A stretch of 64,000 nt of DNA from Opitutales bacterium. Its GTDB lineage: Bacteria > Verrucomicrobiota > Verrucomicrobiia > Opitutales > Intestinicryptomonadaceae. Positions 9,930 through 18,453 of the stretch are shown piece after piece; within the stretch, counting starts at the first letter, position 1, and each line of letters opens with the position of its first letter. Location of the stretch: NCBI GenBank assembly GCA_015061945.1, contig SUVP01000007.1, positions 1-64,000 on the forward strand. The letters run 5' to 3'. Both the position numbers and the translations under genes were made by a program. The notes below the pieces were generated by a model, which was given only the letters and a program-made list of their open reading frames with translations, ran no database searches and was not told where the DNA came from.

Positions 9930-11159
9930 ATGAAAAAAGTAATCATTAGCTTACTCGTTGCGGGTGCAGCTTTGGCAGCAAACGCACAGGATAAGGCTCT
10001 TCTTGAAACACTCGTAAAGAAGGGTATGCTCACTCAGCAAGAAGCTGCACAGATTGCAAAAGAATCTGTAGCAGTAACACCTGCAGCTAAAAGCACAAAG
10101 TCGATTAAGATTTTTGGTGGTGCTCAAGGTTGGTATAGCTGGAGCGATGCAAGCCTCAAGGCTGGCACAGGTTCAATCGATGGTCAATCAAGTGGTTTCA
10201 CACTTCGCTATGTAAAGCTCGGTGTTGAAGCTGACGTTGGTGGCGGTTGGACAGCAACTGTTGTTACAGACTTCGGTACAGAAGGTTCAAGCAAGAACTA
10301 CCTCGACAAAGTTGTAGCATCAAAGAAAATCGACTACGATTACCTCAATGGTACACTCCAACTCGGTCTCCGCAAGTCGAATATGGGTTACGAACAAAAT
10401 ATGTGCGACTTCTCACAACTCGCAATCGAACGTTCAGTAGCTACATACTTCTTCACACGCGACCAAAACAAAAACTTTGGTAGCCGTACAGTTGGCGTAT
10501 TCTGGGATGGCAATATCATCCAAGTTGAAGGCATGTACTACAACCTCGCAGTAACATCTGGTGTATCAGAAGGTGGCACAGATGACTTCATCACAAACGC
10601 ACAAGACAGTAGCTCACTCAGCTTCTGGGCAGGTATGGGCTATAAGAATGTTGCAGAAATCAAGGGCGAATCACTCGCATACGATTTCGGTCTCAACTTC
10701 GGTTATGCTCCACAAGGTGCAACATACAACCCAACACAAAAGGGTAGCGTATGGGGTATCAATCCTTATGCAACAGCTAACTGGCGTGGCTTTACTGTAA
10801 TCGCTGAATACTTCCTCCAACAAGTTGAAGACTATGCAACACGCAATGGTTGCGTACGCACACCAATGGGTGCTAACCTCACAGTTGCATACAAGATGGA
10901 CATCGGCGAATGGGGTGCAATCGAACCAGTTGTTCGTGGTTCATACGTTTCAACAAATGGTCTCGGTGCATCAGCATACTTCGACACAGCAATCGATTTC
11001 AACCAAGCAACAACACTCTATGTTGGTGCAAACTGGTACCCAACACAAGCAATCAAGACATCTCTTGGTTATGAATTTGGTTACTATGACCAAGGTTCAG
11101 ACGCTGTTAACCGTGTATACGGCAACACAGTTTGGGCACAAGTTCAAGTTCTCTTCTAA
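9930..11159 (+). CDS. outer-membrane porin (OprP/OprO-like)
   Basis: A 409-residue beta-barrel protein with a clean signal peptide (AALAANA, cleavage before QDK). A short helical segment follows (LLETLVKKGMLTQQEAAQIAKE), as in other porins of this group. The remainder alternates polar and aromatic residues like a porin barrel and ends VQVLF, a Phe-terminated BAM recognition signal. It is expected to allow diffusion of small solutes; similarity to phosphate/pyrophosphate porins is loose, so specificity is not claimed. Codon choice is narrow (CTC, GGT, ACA, AAC dominate), hinting at high expression. It is monocistronic, with a strong terminator after it and repeats before it. Confidence 0.8.
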   Translation: MKKVIISLLVAGAALAANAQDKALLETLVKKGMLTQQEAAQIAKESVAVTPAAKSTKSIKIFGGAQGWYSWSDASLKAGTGSIDGQSSGFTLRYVKLGVEADVGGGWTATVVTDFGTEGSSKNYLDKVVASKKIDYDYLNGTLQLGLRKSNMGYEQNMCDFSQLAIERSVATYFFTRDQNKNFGSRTVGVFWDGNIIQVEGMYYNLAVTSGVSEGGTDDFITNAQDSSSLSFWAGMGYKNVAEIKGESLAYDFGLNFGYAPQGATYNPTQKGSVWGINPYATANWRGFTVIAEYFLQQVEDYATRNGCVRTPMGANLTVAYKMDIGEWGAIEPVVRGSYVSTNGLGASAYFDTAIDFNQATTLYVGANWYPTQAIKTSLGYEFGYYDQGSDAVNRVYGNTVWAQVQVLF

Positions 11160-11183
11160 TTTTAGAAGATTATCTTAAAACAA

Positions 11184-11213
11184 AAAAACCGCAGAGCAAT
11201 CTGCGGTTTTTTT
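11184..11213. terminator. bidirectional terminator between porin and ubiE-rluA
   Basis: AAAACCGCAGA and TCTGCGGTTTT form a perfect stem around GCAA, flanked by an A run and a T run. It can stop both converging genes. Confidence 0.9.
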
Positions 11214-11242
11214 GTGTTTGTATAAAATCGGAAAACTAAAAC

Positions 11243-12790
11243 TTATTGGAATTTTTCGGGAAGCTCAATTCCATAATCTGCCATAAATTTTTTGAAATCG
11301 TCTTGTAATGGAGCACGGAATTTTAAACCATTAAATACCTTTGAAAAATCCATTTCAAATGCGTGCAAGGCTTGACGTTTCATAGGCAGAACTTTCGCCA
11401 TTTCATCGGTTATACCCTTTTCGATAAAGTCGAGATAAAGAGTCTCGTCATGACCATAAATTTTATCAGCAACAACACAGTGATTTATCCATTGTGCGTG
11501 AGCTCTAATTTGATGCTTTCGCCCAGTAATAATTTTAACTTCAGCAAGAGTATAATCGCCTTTTGATGAATATGCGACAGGCGTAAACATAGTAACGGCA
11601 GTTTTTGCAGAAAGCTTTTGGATAGCACAACAAGTTTTAATTGCCACGAGCGATTTTTTGTCATCCGCAAGTGGTTGCGACACCGTGTAAGACCCGACCA
11701 ATTTTCCCTCTAAAAGTGCCAGATACGTCTTGCCGACATCATTGTGAACCTCAAGGGCTTTCTGTGCCATACTCGCAGTCTTTTTATTTTTTGCGAGCAA
11801 AACAATACCACTTGTCTCTCGATCGAGACGACTGACCAAATGTAAAATATCCGCACCTAAATACTCACGTGCCGCACCAACAAGGCTCGAAAGTGGACCA
11901 TTTTTAGACGGATGGCAGACGAGCCAACCAGGTTTGTTCAACGCCAAAAAATTTTCGTCTTCATAAATTATCCACGACGGGAACTCATCCATATCGACGA
12001 GTCCAGCGACCTCTCCAAACTCCGAACCATGCGGAAGATTTTTTGCCAACGCACGCTTGTCTGCTTTATTTCCCGAAGTGATAGAGACCAACCCGAACGC
12101 CATTTTTTTTGTCGATACATTCTCAAAGCCAGCATCAACAAACATCTGCTCAACCTCCGAAGGACTCGGATATTCGAGCGTTGTCTTTGCTAAATATTCG
12201 TAGTCGGCACGAACGCCACCACAAACTGACGCAATAGTTGGCACAATTTTGCCCATAAAAATTTTTTGAGCAAAACGAAAAAAACCTTCTGCACGAGAAA
12301 CCTCCAAGATACAAAGGCGACCATTTGTTTTCAACACTCGTGCAATTTCTTTTAAACACTTTTGTCTGTTGCGAAAATTTCTAAACCCAAAAGAGATTGT
12401 CGCACCGTCGAACAGTCCATTTTTAAAGGGCAAATGCTCGCAATCAGCTTCTTTGAACTCCGCCCTGTTGGGATATTTTTTTGCAAACTTTGCTTCGGCA
12501 ATTTCGAGCATAGGCACACAAAAATCGGAACAAACAATTTTCGCATTTGGATTTTGTTTTGCAATTTCAATAGCAACATCGCCACTTCCGCAAGCGATAT
12601 CAATCACACGGACATCGCCATTTGACAATTCAAGCAAACGCACCAAACGCTTACGCCAGACAATATCGAGACCAAAAGTCATCGCTCGATTTATAAAATC
12701 GTAAAATGGTGCGACACGTGAAAACATCTGCTTTACCGACGATGCTTCACGAACTTTTGAATCAGCTGGACACTTAATTTTTTCCGACAT
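11243..12790 (-). CDS. fused UbiE/MenG-type methyltransferase and RluA-type pseudouridine synthase
   Basis: One 515-residue ORF joins two enzymes. Residues 20-240 match the UbiE/COQ5 family, which C-methylates the quinone ring in menaquinone or ubiquinone synthesis: FSRVAPFYDFINRAMTFGLD, SAM motif VIDIACGSGD (62-71), SFGFRNF. Residues about 270-515 are an RluA-family pseudouridine synthase: LNKPGWLVCHPS, the catalytic motif SRLDRETSG with Asp323, and GRKHQIRAHAQW. The C-terminal part lacks an S4 domain. I start at ATG 12790; the ORF's TTG start at 12811 overlaps the gene before it. The clpX-like stop is 7 nt upstream, so co-transcription is likely. There is no frameshift or internal stop at the junction (about 245-268). 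Which quinone and which RNA site are used is unknown. Confidence 0.88.
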   Translation of the reverse strand: MSEKIKCPADSKVREASSVKQMFSRVAPFYDFINRAMTFGLDIVWRKRLVRLLELSNGDVRVIDIACGSGDVAIEIAKQNPNAKIVCSDFCVPMLEIAEAKFAKKYPNRAEFKEADCEHLPFKNGLFDGATISFGFRNFRNRQKCLKEIARVLKTNGRLCILEVSRAEGFFRFAQKIFMGKIVPTIASVCGGVRADYEYLAKTTLEYPSPSEVEQMFVDAGFENVSTKKMAFGLVSITSGNKADKRALAKNLPHGSEFGEVAGLVDMDEFPSWIIYEDENFLALNKPGWLVCHPSKNGPLSSLVGAAREYLGADILHLVSRLDRETSGIVLLAKNKKTASMAQKALEVHNDVGKTYLALLEGKLVGSYTVSQPLADDKKSLVAIKTCCAIQKLSAKTAVTMFTPVAYSSKGDYTLAEVKIITGRKHQIRAHAQWINHCVVADKIYGHDETLYLDFIEKGITDEMAKVLPMKRQALHAFEMDFSKVFNGLKFRAPLQDDFKKFMADYGIELPEKFQ

Positions 12791-12797
12791 TCCCGTT

Positions 12798-14402
12798 TTA
12801 TTTTCTATCAAAAGATTTCACAACTTTATCTGAAAGCCACTTGTCAGAATCGGCGATGCAATCGGCTGAAATTTCAAAAGTTTTTTCGCCCGAATTTCTG
12901 GAAACAATCGCCAATCCATGCTCGTAATCCTTGAATAATTCGGAGCAAACCGACACTGCCGATTTATCGGCTTCCACTGCCTTTGCGATTATCGCACGCC
13001 TTGCAGACAAATCGAAGACGAGCTTAAAGCCTGTATTTTTTTCGTAATCAGACGCAAACTTTGATATATCTGCCGACATCACTTCATTCATCAAATCGCC
13101 ATTTTCAACGAGTAGATTTTTCAACGATTCTTTTGGATTTTCGACAGTATTTGTATCGAGCTCAAAATGCGTTATCCCCGAGGACGGCAACTCAAATTTG
13201 TAATCTCGTAAAGTGCGTTCCAAAACGGTCATCAGCCCACGAGCCCCTGTTTTTTCTTGGTATGCGAGCTTTGAGACAGCTTCAACGGCTTCAGGAGTAA
13301 TAGTAAAATCAATACCATAACCCGCAAAATCTTCTTTGTATTGACGCAAAATCGAGCCTTCAGAAGACACCAAAATTTCGGCAATATCGCGTGGTTTGAG
13401 AGACTCGCACGCAACACGAACAGGCAATCTACCCACAAATTCTGCTTCAAAACCATACTTAATAAAATCGCTTGTTTCGGCAAATTTCAAGTAATCAGAA
13501 TTGTCTGAATCCTTTGAAAAATCGACATCTACATCAAAACCAATTGTCCCTTTATTCAGACGTTTTGCGATATTTTCGCCGAGCTTGTCAAACGCTCCAC
13601 TGACGATAAATAGAATATGACGAGTGCTAATTGTTCGCTTTGGTTTTTTTCCACCACGAGCACTCATCGCCATTTGCATTTGCCCCATCATATCTTGTGG
13701 GCTTACCACATTCACGTTTGAATCTTCCATCAATTTGAGAAGATTTATTTGAACACCACGCCCCGAAACATCCTTACCACCGACTTCCGAACGCCCTGCG
13801 ATTTTGTCGATTTCGTCGATATAGACAATACCGTATTGTGCTACATCAACGTTGCCATTTGCAGTTTTCACTAAATCACGAACGAGGTCTTCGACATCTG
13901 CACCCACATATCCTGTTTCGGAAAATTTTGTCGCATCAGCCTTGACAAACGGGACACCGATAAGCTTTGCGATTGTTCGCATCAAATAAGTTTTGCCGAC
14001 CCCAGTTGGACCCAAAATCAGAATGTTCTGCTTTGCATACTCTAAATCTTTTGCTTCGGGATTTTCCAAACATCTGCGGACGTGATTGTAGTGGTCGCAA
14101 ATTGCAACCGACAAAACTTTTTTAGCTTCGTCTTGTTTGATAACAAAGCGATTGAGATAATCTCGAATCTCACGTGGTTTCATCGAAAACTCACGGATAC
14201 GTTTCAGCACTTCATCAGAATCGTCCTGCACTTCTTGCGATTCTTCTTGTTGCGGTTCGTGCATTGCACCAAACGGAGGCGGGACAAAATCGACATGCAC
14301 AGGCTTGCCACCGAAAAGCCCCTCGAGTTGTTTTTTCAACTCATCGAGCGGATTTTCATTTTGTTTGTTATCGTCGTTATCGTGCGTTTTATCTTTATCC
14401 AT
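12798..14402 (-). CDS. clpX: ClpX-like AAA+ unfoldase lacking the zinc-binding domain
   Basis: A 534-residue ATPase of the Clp/HslU group. It has Walker A (GPTGVGKT, 131-138), Walker B (VYIDEID, 193-199), the GYVG pore loop (164-167) and an IGF tripeptide at 287-289 in the position used by ClpX to dock on ClpP. Typical ClpX is about 420 residues and opens with a four-cysteine zinc finger. Here the first 60 residues are acidic and Gln/Asn/Pro-rich with no cysteine pairs, and about 100 extra residues follow the core at the C-terminus. It should unfold proteins for ClpP, but substrate or adaptor choice must differ. No clpP or tig is adjacent. It may be a paralogue rather than the only ClpX. Confidence 0.8.
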   Translation of the reverse strand: MDKDKTHDNDDNKQNENPLDELKKQLEGLFGGKPVHVDFVPPPFGAMHEPQQEESQEVQDDSDEVLKRIREFSMKPREIRDYLNRFVIKQDEAKKVLSVAICDHYNHVRRCLENPEAKDLEYAKQNILILGPTGVGKTYLMRTIAKLIGVPFVKADATKFSETGYVGADVEDLVRDLVKTANGNVDVAQYGIVYIDEIDKIAGRSEVGGKDVSGRGVQINLLKLMEDSNVNVVSPQDMMGQMQMAMSARGGKKPKRTISTRHILFIVSGAFDKLGENIAKRLNKGTIGFDVDVDFSKDSDNSDYLKFAETSDFIKYGFEAEFVGRLPVRVACESLKPRDIAEILVSSEGSILRQYKEDFAGYGIDFTITPEAVEAVSKLAYQEKTGARGLMTVLERTLRDYKFELPSSGITHFELDTNTVENPKESLKNLLVENGDLMNEVMSADISKFASDYEKNTGFKLVFDLSARRAIIAKAVEADKSAVSVCSELFKDYEHGLAIVSRNSGEKTFEISADCIADSDKWLSDKVVKSFDRK

Positions 14403-14458
14403 CGAAAATACTTTCTAAATCTACAAATTAAGATTCGGCAAAAAACGCAAATACATCG

Positions 14459-15484
14459 TTAAAATTTTGTCGTCTTTTCGATAATCAATTTTGCGAGCGA
14501 ACGGAAAATTTCACGAGATGCTTCCGACGGCTCATCGGTATGCAAAGTCTTATCGAGTGGAATGCGTGCAACAACATCAGTATTGAGTAGAGACGCCGCA
14601 CCGTCTGCAAAACCTTCGCCAAAGATATATTCTTTTGTTCCGTCTGGCATCTGGAAATACGCCATATTTTCGACTAATCCGAAAATTTCTACATTGCTTT
14701 TTTGGAAAACCATTGCACCACGTGCTGCCGTTGTCGCCGCAAGATTATTTGCCGTTGTAACAATCAACGCACCGTCGAGTGGGATGAGTTGCACAACGCT
14801 CAAGACTGCGTCGCCTGTCCCTGGTGGAAGGTCGATAACCATTGCGTCAAGCTCGCCCCAAACCATATCTTCGGCAAATTGTTTAATTGCACTTGTCACC
14901 ATTGGACCTCTCCAAAGCAACGGCTGTTCGTCATCGACGAGCATACCCATCGACATCACTTTTATTCCGTTCATTTCTGGCGGAACAATTTTTTCATCAG
15001 GCGTTACAGTTGGGAAAACTTTTTTACCAAAAAGAATCGATGCACTTGGACCGTGAATATCGCAATCCATAAGTCCAACTTTTGCCTCTCCGTCTTTCGA
15101 GAAAATTTCTGCAAACGCCCTTGCGAGATTCACAGCAATCGTACTCTTACCTACACCGCCCTTGCCCGACGATACTGCGACTTTTATCTTGACGCCTGCA
15201 AGCGTTTCTTTTTTGGGTGTCGGAGCCGATGGAATAGTTTTGTTTGGATCTTCTGCGAGCAACCCGATATTAAATTCGCCATCAGGAAAAGTCTTTTTCA
15301 GAACTTCAGCCGACTCACGAGAAATTTGTTCAGCGAGCTTTTCATTTCCACCTGTGAAAATGCGGATTTCAGCCTTGTTGCCTTCAACCTTAACATATTT
15401 CACCATTCCAAAAGACACAATATCTTTTGAATATGGCGGATATTTTACGTTTCTTAATGCGTTTAAAATTTCTTCTTTTGTCAT
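14459..15484 (-). CDS. mrp: Mrp/ApbC-type P-loop ATPase with MIP18 domain
   Basis: A 341-residue cytoplasmic protein of the Mrp/NBP35 family, iron-sulfur cluster carriers. The N-terminus (about 1-90) is a MIP18/DUF59 domain. The ATPase starts at VAVSSGKGGVGKST (deviant Walker A with two lysines), followed by LMDCDIHGPS and the family signatures WRGPMV and DLPPGTGD. The family's C-terminal CxxC cluster ligand is absent: after VENMAYF, where CPxCG is expected, the sequence is QMPDGTKEYIFG. A role as a classical [4Fe-4S] carrier is therefore doubtful. Its stop is 56 nt upstream of the clpX-like start and its start 6 nt after the ruvA stop. Confidence 0.85.
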   Translation of the reverse strand: MTKEEILNALRNVKYPPYSKDIVSFGMVKYVKVEGNKAEIRIFTGGNEKLAEQISRESAEVLKKTFPDGEFNIGLLAEDPNKTIPSAPTPKKETLAGVKIKVAVSSGKGGVGKSTIAVNLARAFAEIFSKDGEAKVGLMDCDIHGPSASILFGKKVFPTVTPDEKIVPPEMNGIKVMSMGMLVDDEQPLLWRGPMVTSAIKQFAEDMVWGELDAMVIDLPPGTGDAVLSVVQLIPLDGALIVTTANNLAATTAARGAMVFQKSNVEIFGLVENMAYFQMPDGTKEYIFGEGFADGAASLLNTDVVARIPLDKTLHTDEPSEASREIFRSLAKLIIEKTTKF

Positions 15485-15490
15485 AATTTT

Positions 15491-16093
15491 TTATTTTGAA
15501 AGTGCAAATTTTACGAGCGATTCTGTCGATGCGTCGTCGCCCAATTTTTGTACTGCCGTGCGAACATATTTGTCAGCATCGGCAAGTTTTAAACCGAGTG
15601 CAACAAGTGCCGAAATAGCGTCGGCAACATTTGTGTTTATCGATTCTCCAACGTTAGACATTGCAACCGCACTCGATGTTCCCGTTGAACCTGTCAGCGT
15701 GCCTTTTAATTCGAGAACTAATCGTTCAGCCGTTTTTTTGCCGATTCCTGGACACTTTGAAAGCGTCGCAACATCGCCCATTGCGATTGAATCGCGTAAA
15801 GTTGCAACCGACATTCTGCTCATCATATTAAGTGCAGTTTTCGGACCAATCCCCGAAACTTTTTCGATAATCGTCTTGAAAAAATCTCTATCCGATTTTG
15901 TTGCAAACCCGTAAAGAGATTGGGAGTCTTCGCGATAAACTGCTTCGGTATAAAGCATAACTTCTTCACCCAATTTTGGCAAACGTTCTGCCGTTGTAAG
16001 CGGAATATTCACTTCATAAAAAAGTCCCCCTGCTTCAACTACTGCCGAAAAAAGCGTTGAAGATTCGAGCCTACCTTTGATTGCAACTATCAT
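15491..16093 (-). CDS. ruvA: Holliday junction DNA helicase subunit RuvA
   Basis: A 200-residue protein, the usual RuvA length, which binds four-way junctions and directs RuvB during branch migration. The start MIVAIKGRL matches the family's OB-fold domain. GIGPKTALNMMSRM and CPGIGKKTAERLVLELK are the two helix-hairpin-helix motifs, and the C-terminal domain that contacts RuvB follows a short linker. An AGGGGA sequence 7 nt before the ATG may serve as a ribosome-binding site. ruvB and ruvC are not in this window. It is followed after 6 nt by mrp. Confidence 0.93.
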   Translation of the reverse strand: MIVAIKGRLESSTLFSAVVEAGGLFYEVNIPLTTAERLPKLGEEVMLYTEAVYREDSQSLYGFATKSDRDFFKTIIEKVSGIGPKTALNMMSRMSVATLRDSIAMGDVATLSKCPGIGKKTAERLVLELKGTLTGSTGTSSAVAMSNVGESINTNVADAISALVALGLKLADADKYVRTAVQKLGDDASTESLVKFALSK

Positions 16094-16140
16094 TGAATTG
16101 TCCCCTACCTTAATGAGAATTTTGATATTGTCTTATTTGT

Positions 16141-16182
16141 AAAAAACCGACCTCGTCAATTTTGCGTTGACGAAAAGTCGGA
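16141..16182 (-). terminator. terminator after dapB
   Basis: On the minus strand CCGAC, then CGTCAA, pairs with TTGACG, then GTCGG, and is followed by six T, just past the dapB stop and before ruvA. It separates the dap operon from the ruvA-mrp-clpX run. Confidence 0.8.
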
Positions 16183-16212
16183 TTGTAAAATTCAAATAGT
16201 TTGAAAAAAATT

Positions 16213-16941
16213 CTATTTAAAATTCAGCACGTCTTCCATTCCGTAAAGACCTGCTGGCTTGTCGCCGACCCACATCGCCGCACGGACAGCACCAGTTGCG
16301 AAAACTTTTCTATCCGATGCTTTGTGGACAAGCTCCACACGTTCGCCGTCTGTTGCGAACATCACAGTGTGGTCGCCAACAACGCTTCCGCCACGCAACG
16401 CATGTACGCCAATTTCGCCCTTCGGACGTTCTCCGACAAGACCTTTGCGACCATAACAAACCGATTCCTCGCCGACTTTGCGTTCTTCGCAAACAATAGC
16501 CTTGAGCTTTTCAGCCGTACCGCTTGGTGCGTCTTTCTTAAGTCTGTGGTGCATTTCCACGATTTCCACATCGTAAGAATCGTTGAGAATTCTCGAGGCG
16601 ATGCGTGTCAAATAATTCAAAAGATTTACACCAACAGAATAATTGCCTGCCCAAACAATCGGGATTTTCTTTGTGCATTCGAGAATCTCTGCACGTTGTT
16701 CCGGCGTATGACCTGTTGTACCGATAATCAAAGGCTTTCCGTTTTCGGCACAAAGTTTAGCCAAAGGTGGAGTTACATCACGAAAAGAAAAGTCGATAAC
16801 TACGTCGCAATCTTTGATAAAATCTTCTGGCTTATCGCCGATATCGCAACCGACAAATTCGGCACCTACATTTTCGCAAGCACTTGCAATTGCTTGCCCC
16901 ATTCTGCCTTTAAAGCCGTTGATAAGAACTTTGAATGCCAT
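16213..16941 (-). CDS. dapB: 4-hydroxy-tetrahydrodipicolinate reductase
   Basis: A 242-residue enzyme of lysine/diaminopimelate synthesis, reducing hydroxytetrahydrodipicolinate with NAD(P)H. The N-terminal nucleotide fold reads VLINGFKGRMGQAIASAC. GTTGHTPEQ and the active-site signature EMHHRLKKDAPSGTA are both present, the latter with the catalytic His and Lys. It starts 2 nt after the dapA stop, so the two consecutive pathway enzymes are made from one transcript. It is slightly shorter than E. coli DapB (273 residues) but nothing essential appears missing. Confidence 0.95.
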   Translation of the reverse strand: MAFKVLINGFKGRMGQAIASACENVGAEFVGCDIGDKPEDFIKDCDVVIDFSFRDVTPPLAKLCAENGKPLIIGTTGHTPEQRAEILECTKKIPIVWAGNYSVGVNLLNYLTRIASRILNDSYDVEIVEMHHRLKKDAPSGTAEKLKAIVCEERKVGEESVCYGRKGLVGERPKGEIGVHALRGGSVVGDHTVMFATDGERVELVHKASDRKVFATGAVRAAMWVGDKPAGLYGMEDVLNFK

Positions 16942-16943
16942 AA

Positions 16944-17825
16944 TTAGACCCCTGCCTTTCTCATTTCTTCCTTGAGATAATCGAGGTGTTCAGCGGTCAT
17001 TTGGCACAATGGCAAGCGTACATAAGGGCTTGAAATCATACCCTTAAGGAACATTACATTCTTTGCTGGAACTGGATTTGGTTCAACAAACAATGCTTTA
17101 AAGAATCCAGCCAAAGAGTCTGAAATAGCTTGTGCTTTTTCAACTTCGCCAGCAAGCATAAGGTCGACCAATTCAACCATACGTTCTGGAATGATATTTG
17201 AAGCCACGCTGATAACGCCCTTTGCACCGACTTTCATAAAATCAACCGTCAAGCCGTCATCGCCACTTAGGATACAAATTTTATCGCCAGCTTTATTGTG
17301 CAAGTCCACAACTTTTTCAGCTTTGCCACCAGCTTCTTTCATAACGCAAACGTGCGGGAATTTTTCACGCAAACGCACAGCAACGTCGTTAGAAATTTCG
17401 ATTCCGCAACGACCTGGAATTGAGTACAAGAAAATCGGTTTAGTTGTGCATTTTGCAATTTCCGACATATGCAAGAACACGCCTTCTTGTGATGGCTTGT
17501 TGTAATAAGGTGCAACAATCAAGAAACCGTCAGCACCAGCTTCATCGGCTTCTCGAGTCAAATGCACGGCTTCGCGAGTACAATTTGCACCAGTGCCTGC
17601 AATGACAGGAACTCTACCTTTTGCGTATTCGATTACTTTCTTAATAACAACTATGTGTTCGACAGGGTCAAGAGTCGGCGACTCCCCTGTTGTTCCGACG
17701 GCGATAAGACCTTTTACGCCACCTTTAATTTGTGCTTCTACGAGCTTTTCGAGTGCATCGTAATCAACACCGACTTCAGTCATCGGTGTAATTAAAGCTG
17801 TCCATACTCCTGAAAAATTTTCCAT
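16944..17825 (-). CDS. dapA: 4-hydroxy-tetrahydrodipicolinate synthase
   Basis: A 293-residue class I aldolase condensing pyruvate with aspartate semialdehyde, the first committed step to diaminopimelate and lysine. The barrel motifs are GTTGESPTLD, APYYNKPSQEG with the catalytic Tyr, LYSIPGRCG, and the Schiff-base Lys in VCVMKEAGG. I start at the ATG at 17825 (MENFSG); the 13 upstream residues of the ORF do not resemble the family. A 12-bp palindrome lies 54 nt upstream. It contrasts with the exported DapA-like protein at 48781-49911, which lacks several of these residues. Confidence 0.95.
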   Translation of the reverse strand: MENFSGVWTALITPMTEVGVDYDALEKLVEAQIKGGVKGLIAVGTTGESPTLDPVEHIVVIKKVIEYAKGRVPVIAGTGANCTREAVHLTREADEAGADGFLIVAPYYNKPSQEGVFLHMSEIAKCTTKPIFLYSIPGRCGIEISNDVAVRLREKFPHVCVMKEAGGKAEKVVDLHNKAGDKICILSGDDGLTVDFMKVGAKGVISVASNIIPERMVELVDLMLAGEVEKAQAISDSLAGFFKALFVEPNPVPAKNVMFLKGMISSPYVRLPLCQMTAEHLDYLKEEMRKAGV

Positions 17826-17878
17826 AGCGATTAATTCAATCAAAACCGACTTTTCTTGCAACACTTTTTTTCACAAGT

Positions 17879-17907
17879 AAGCCGATATTTACAACAAATA
17901 TCGGCTT
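17879..17907 (-). promoter_or_regulatory. perfect 12-bp palindrome upstream of dapA
   Basis: AAGCCGATATTT and AAATATCGGCTT are separated by 5 nt. No T run follows on either strand, so it is not an ordinary intrinsic terminator. It sits between the rpsU terminator and dapA, where an operator or RNA-processing hairpin would be plausible. Confidence 0.45.
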
Positions 17908-17918
17908 AAACAAAAACA

Positions 17919-17947
17919 AAAAAACCCGCTTATGCGGGTTTTTTGTT
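17919..17947 (-). terminator. terminator of rpsU
   Basis: AACCCGC-ATAA-GCGGGTT followed by a T run on the minus strand, immediately after the rpsU stop codon. Confidence 0.85.
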
Positions 17948-18148
17948 TTAGCGATTTTCGTAACGTTGGCGGAGCATATTATTGAATGCTGCAACCTTAT
18001 TCTTGCGACGTTTGATTTCGCTTGGTTTTTCAAAATAGCGTTTTTGGCGAACATCACGGATTACACCTTCGCGATCAAGCTTCTTCTTGAGTCTGCGGAG
18101 AGCCTTTTCCATTGCTTCACCTTTGCGTAATTTAACTTCTACTGGCAT
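17948..18148 (-). CDS. rpsU: ribosomal protein bS21
   Basis: A 66-residue basic protein of the small subunit platform, next to the anti-Shine-Dalgarno end of 16S rRNA, that helps start translation. [22 protein letters not shown] and the KRRKNK stretch are typical of bS21. Its leader contains AAGGAGGTGA ending 6 nt before the ATG, a ten-base match to the complement of the usual 16S 3' end. That is exceptional in this window, where most genes have no Shine-Dalgarno. Together with the leader hairpin it suggests translational autocontrol, as described for rpsU in Flavobacterium. tRNA-Lys lies about 90 nt upstream on the same strand and may share the transcript. Confidence 0.95.
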   Translation of the reverse strand: MPVEVKLRKGEAMEKALRRLKKKLDREGVIRDVRQKRYFEKPSEIKRRKNKVAAFNNMLRQRYENR

Positions 18149-18154
18149 TTCAAT

Positions 18155-18164
18155 TCACCTCCTT
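18155..18164 (-). promoter_or_regulatory. perfect extended Shine-Dalgarno of rpsU
   Basis: On the minus strand AAGGAGGTGA precedes ATTGAA and the ATG. It matches ten consecutive bases complementary to the canonical 16S tail (TCACCTCCTT). It also fixes the rpsU start. Confidence 0.85.
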
Positions 18165-18202
18165 CTTAGTATGACCTTTTTACGAAAGATCTAAAACAAT
18201 TA

Positions 18203-18230
18203 ATGTTTGCCACTTCATTGCGACAAACAT
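18203..18230 (-). promoter_or_regulatory. hairpin in the tRNA-Lys/rpsU intervening leader
   Basis: ATGTTTG and CAAACAT form a 7-bp stem with a 14-nt loop, between the 3' end of tRNA-Lys and the rpsU ribosome-binding site. It could protect a processed end or regulate rpsU; neither is shown. Confidence 0.35.
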
Positions 18231-18238
18231 CAAATTCG

Positions 18239-18311
<73 letters not shown>

Positions 18312-18453
18312 AAAAATCAATAAGCTAAGCATCGTGCATTTTTCTAATCGCAATGCAAGAAAAAAATTCAATTTTTTTTATTTTCTTAAAAATCCTTGTG
18401 TTTTCGATGTTTAAAATTGACTGTTTTACGCACAAGTAGAATACTCTACAAAT

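Noticed and set aside
12790-12811. TTG start for the ubiE-rluA fusion
   Set aside because: It would overlap the end of the clpX-like gene and adds seven residues that are not part of the family; the ATG at 12790 fits better.
14702-15430. 242-residue ORF opposite mrp
   Set aside because: Cys/His/Phe-rich translation of the complement of a well supported gene, with no recognised motif.
16201-16947. 248-residue ORF opposite dapB
   Set aside because: It covers dapB completely in antisense and lacks a plausible start context or motif.
17826-17947. Lysine riboswitch before dapA
   Set aside because: The interval is too short and shows only simple hairpins, without the multi-helix lysine aptamer.
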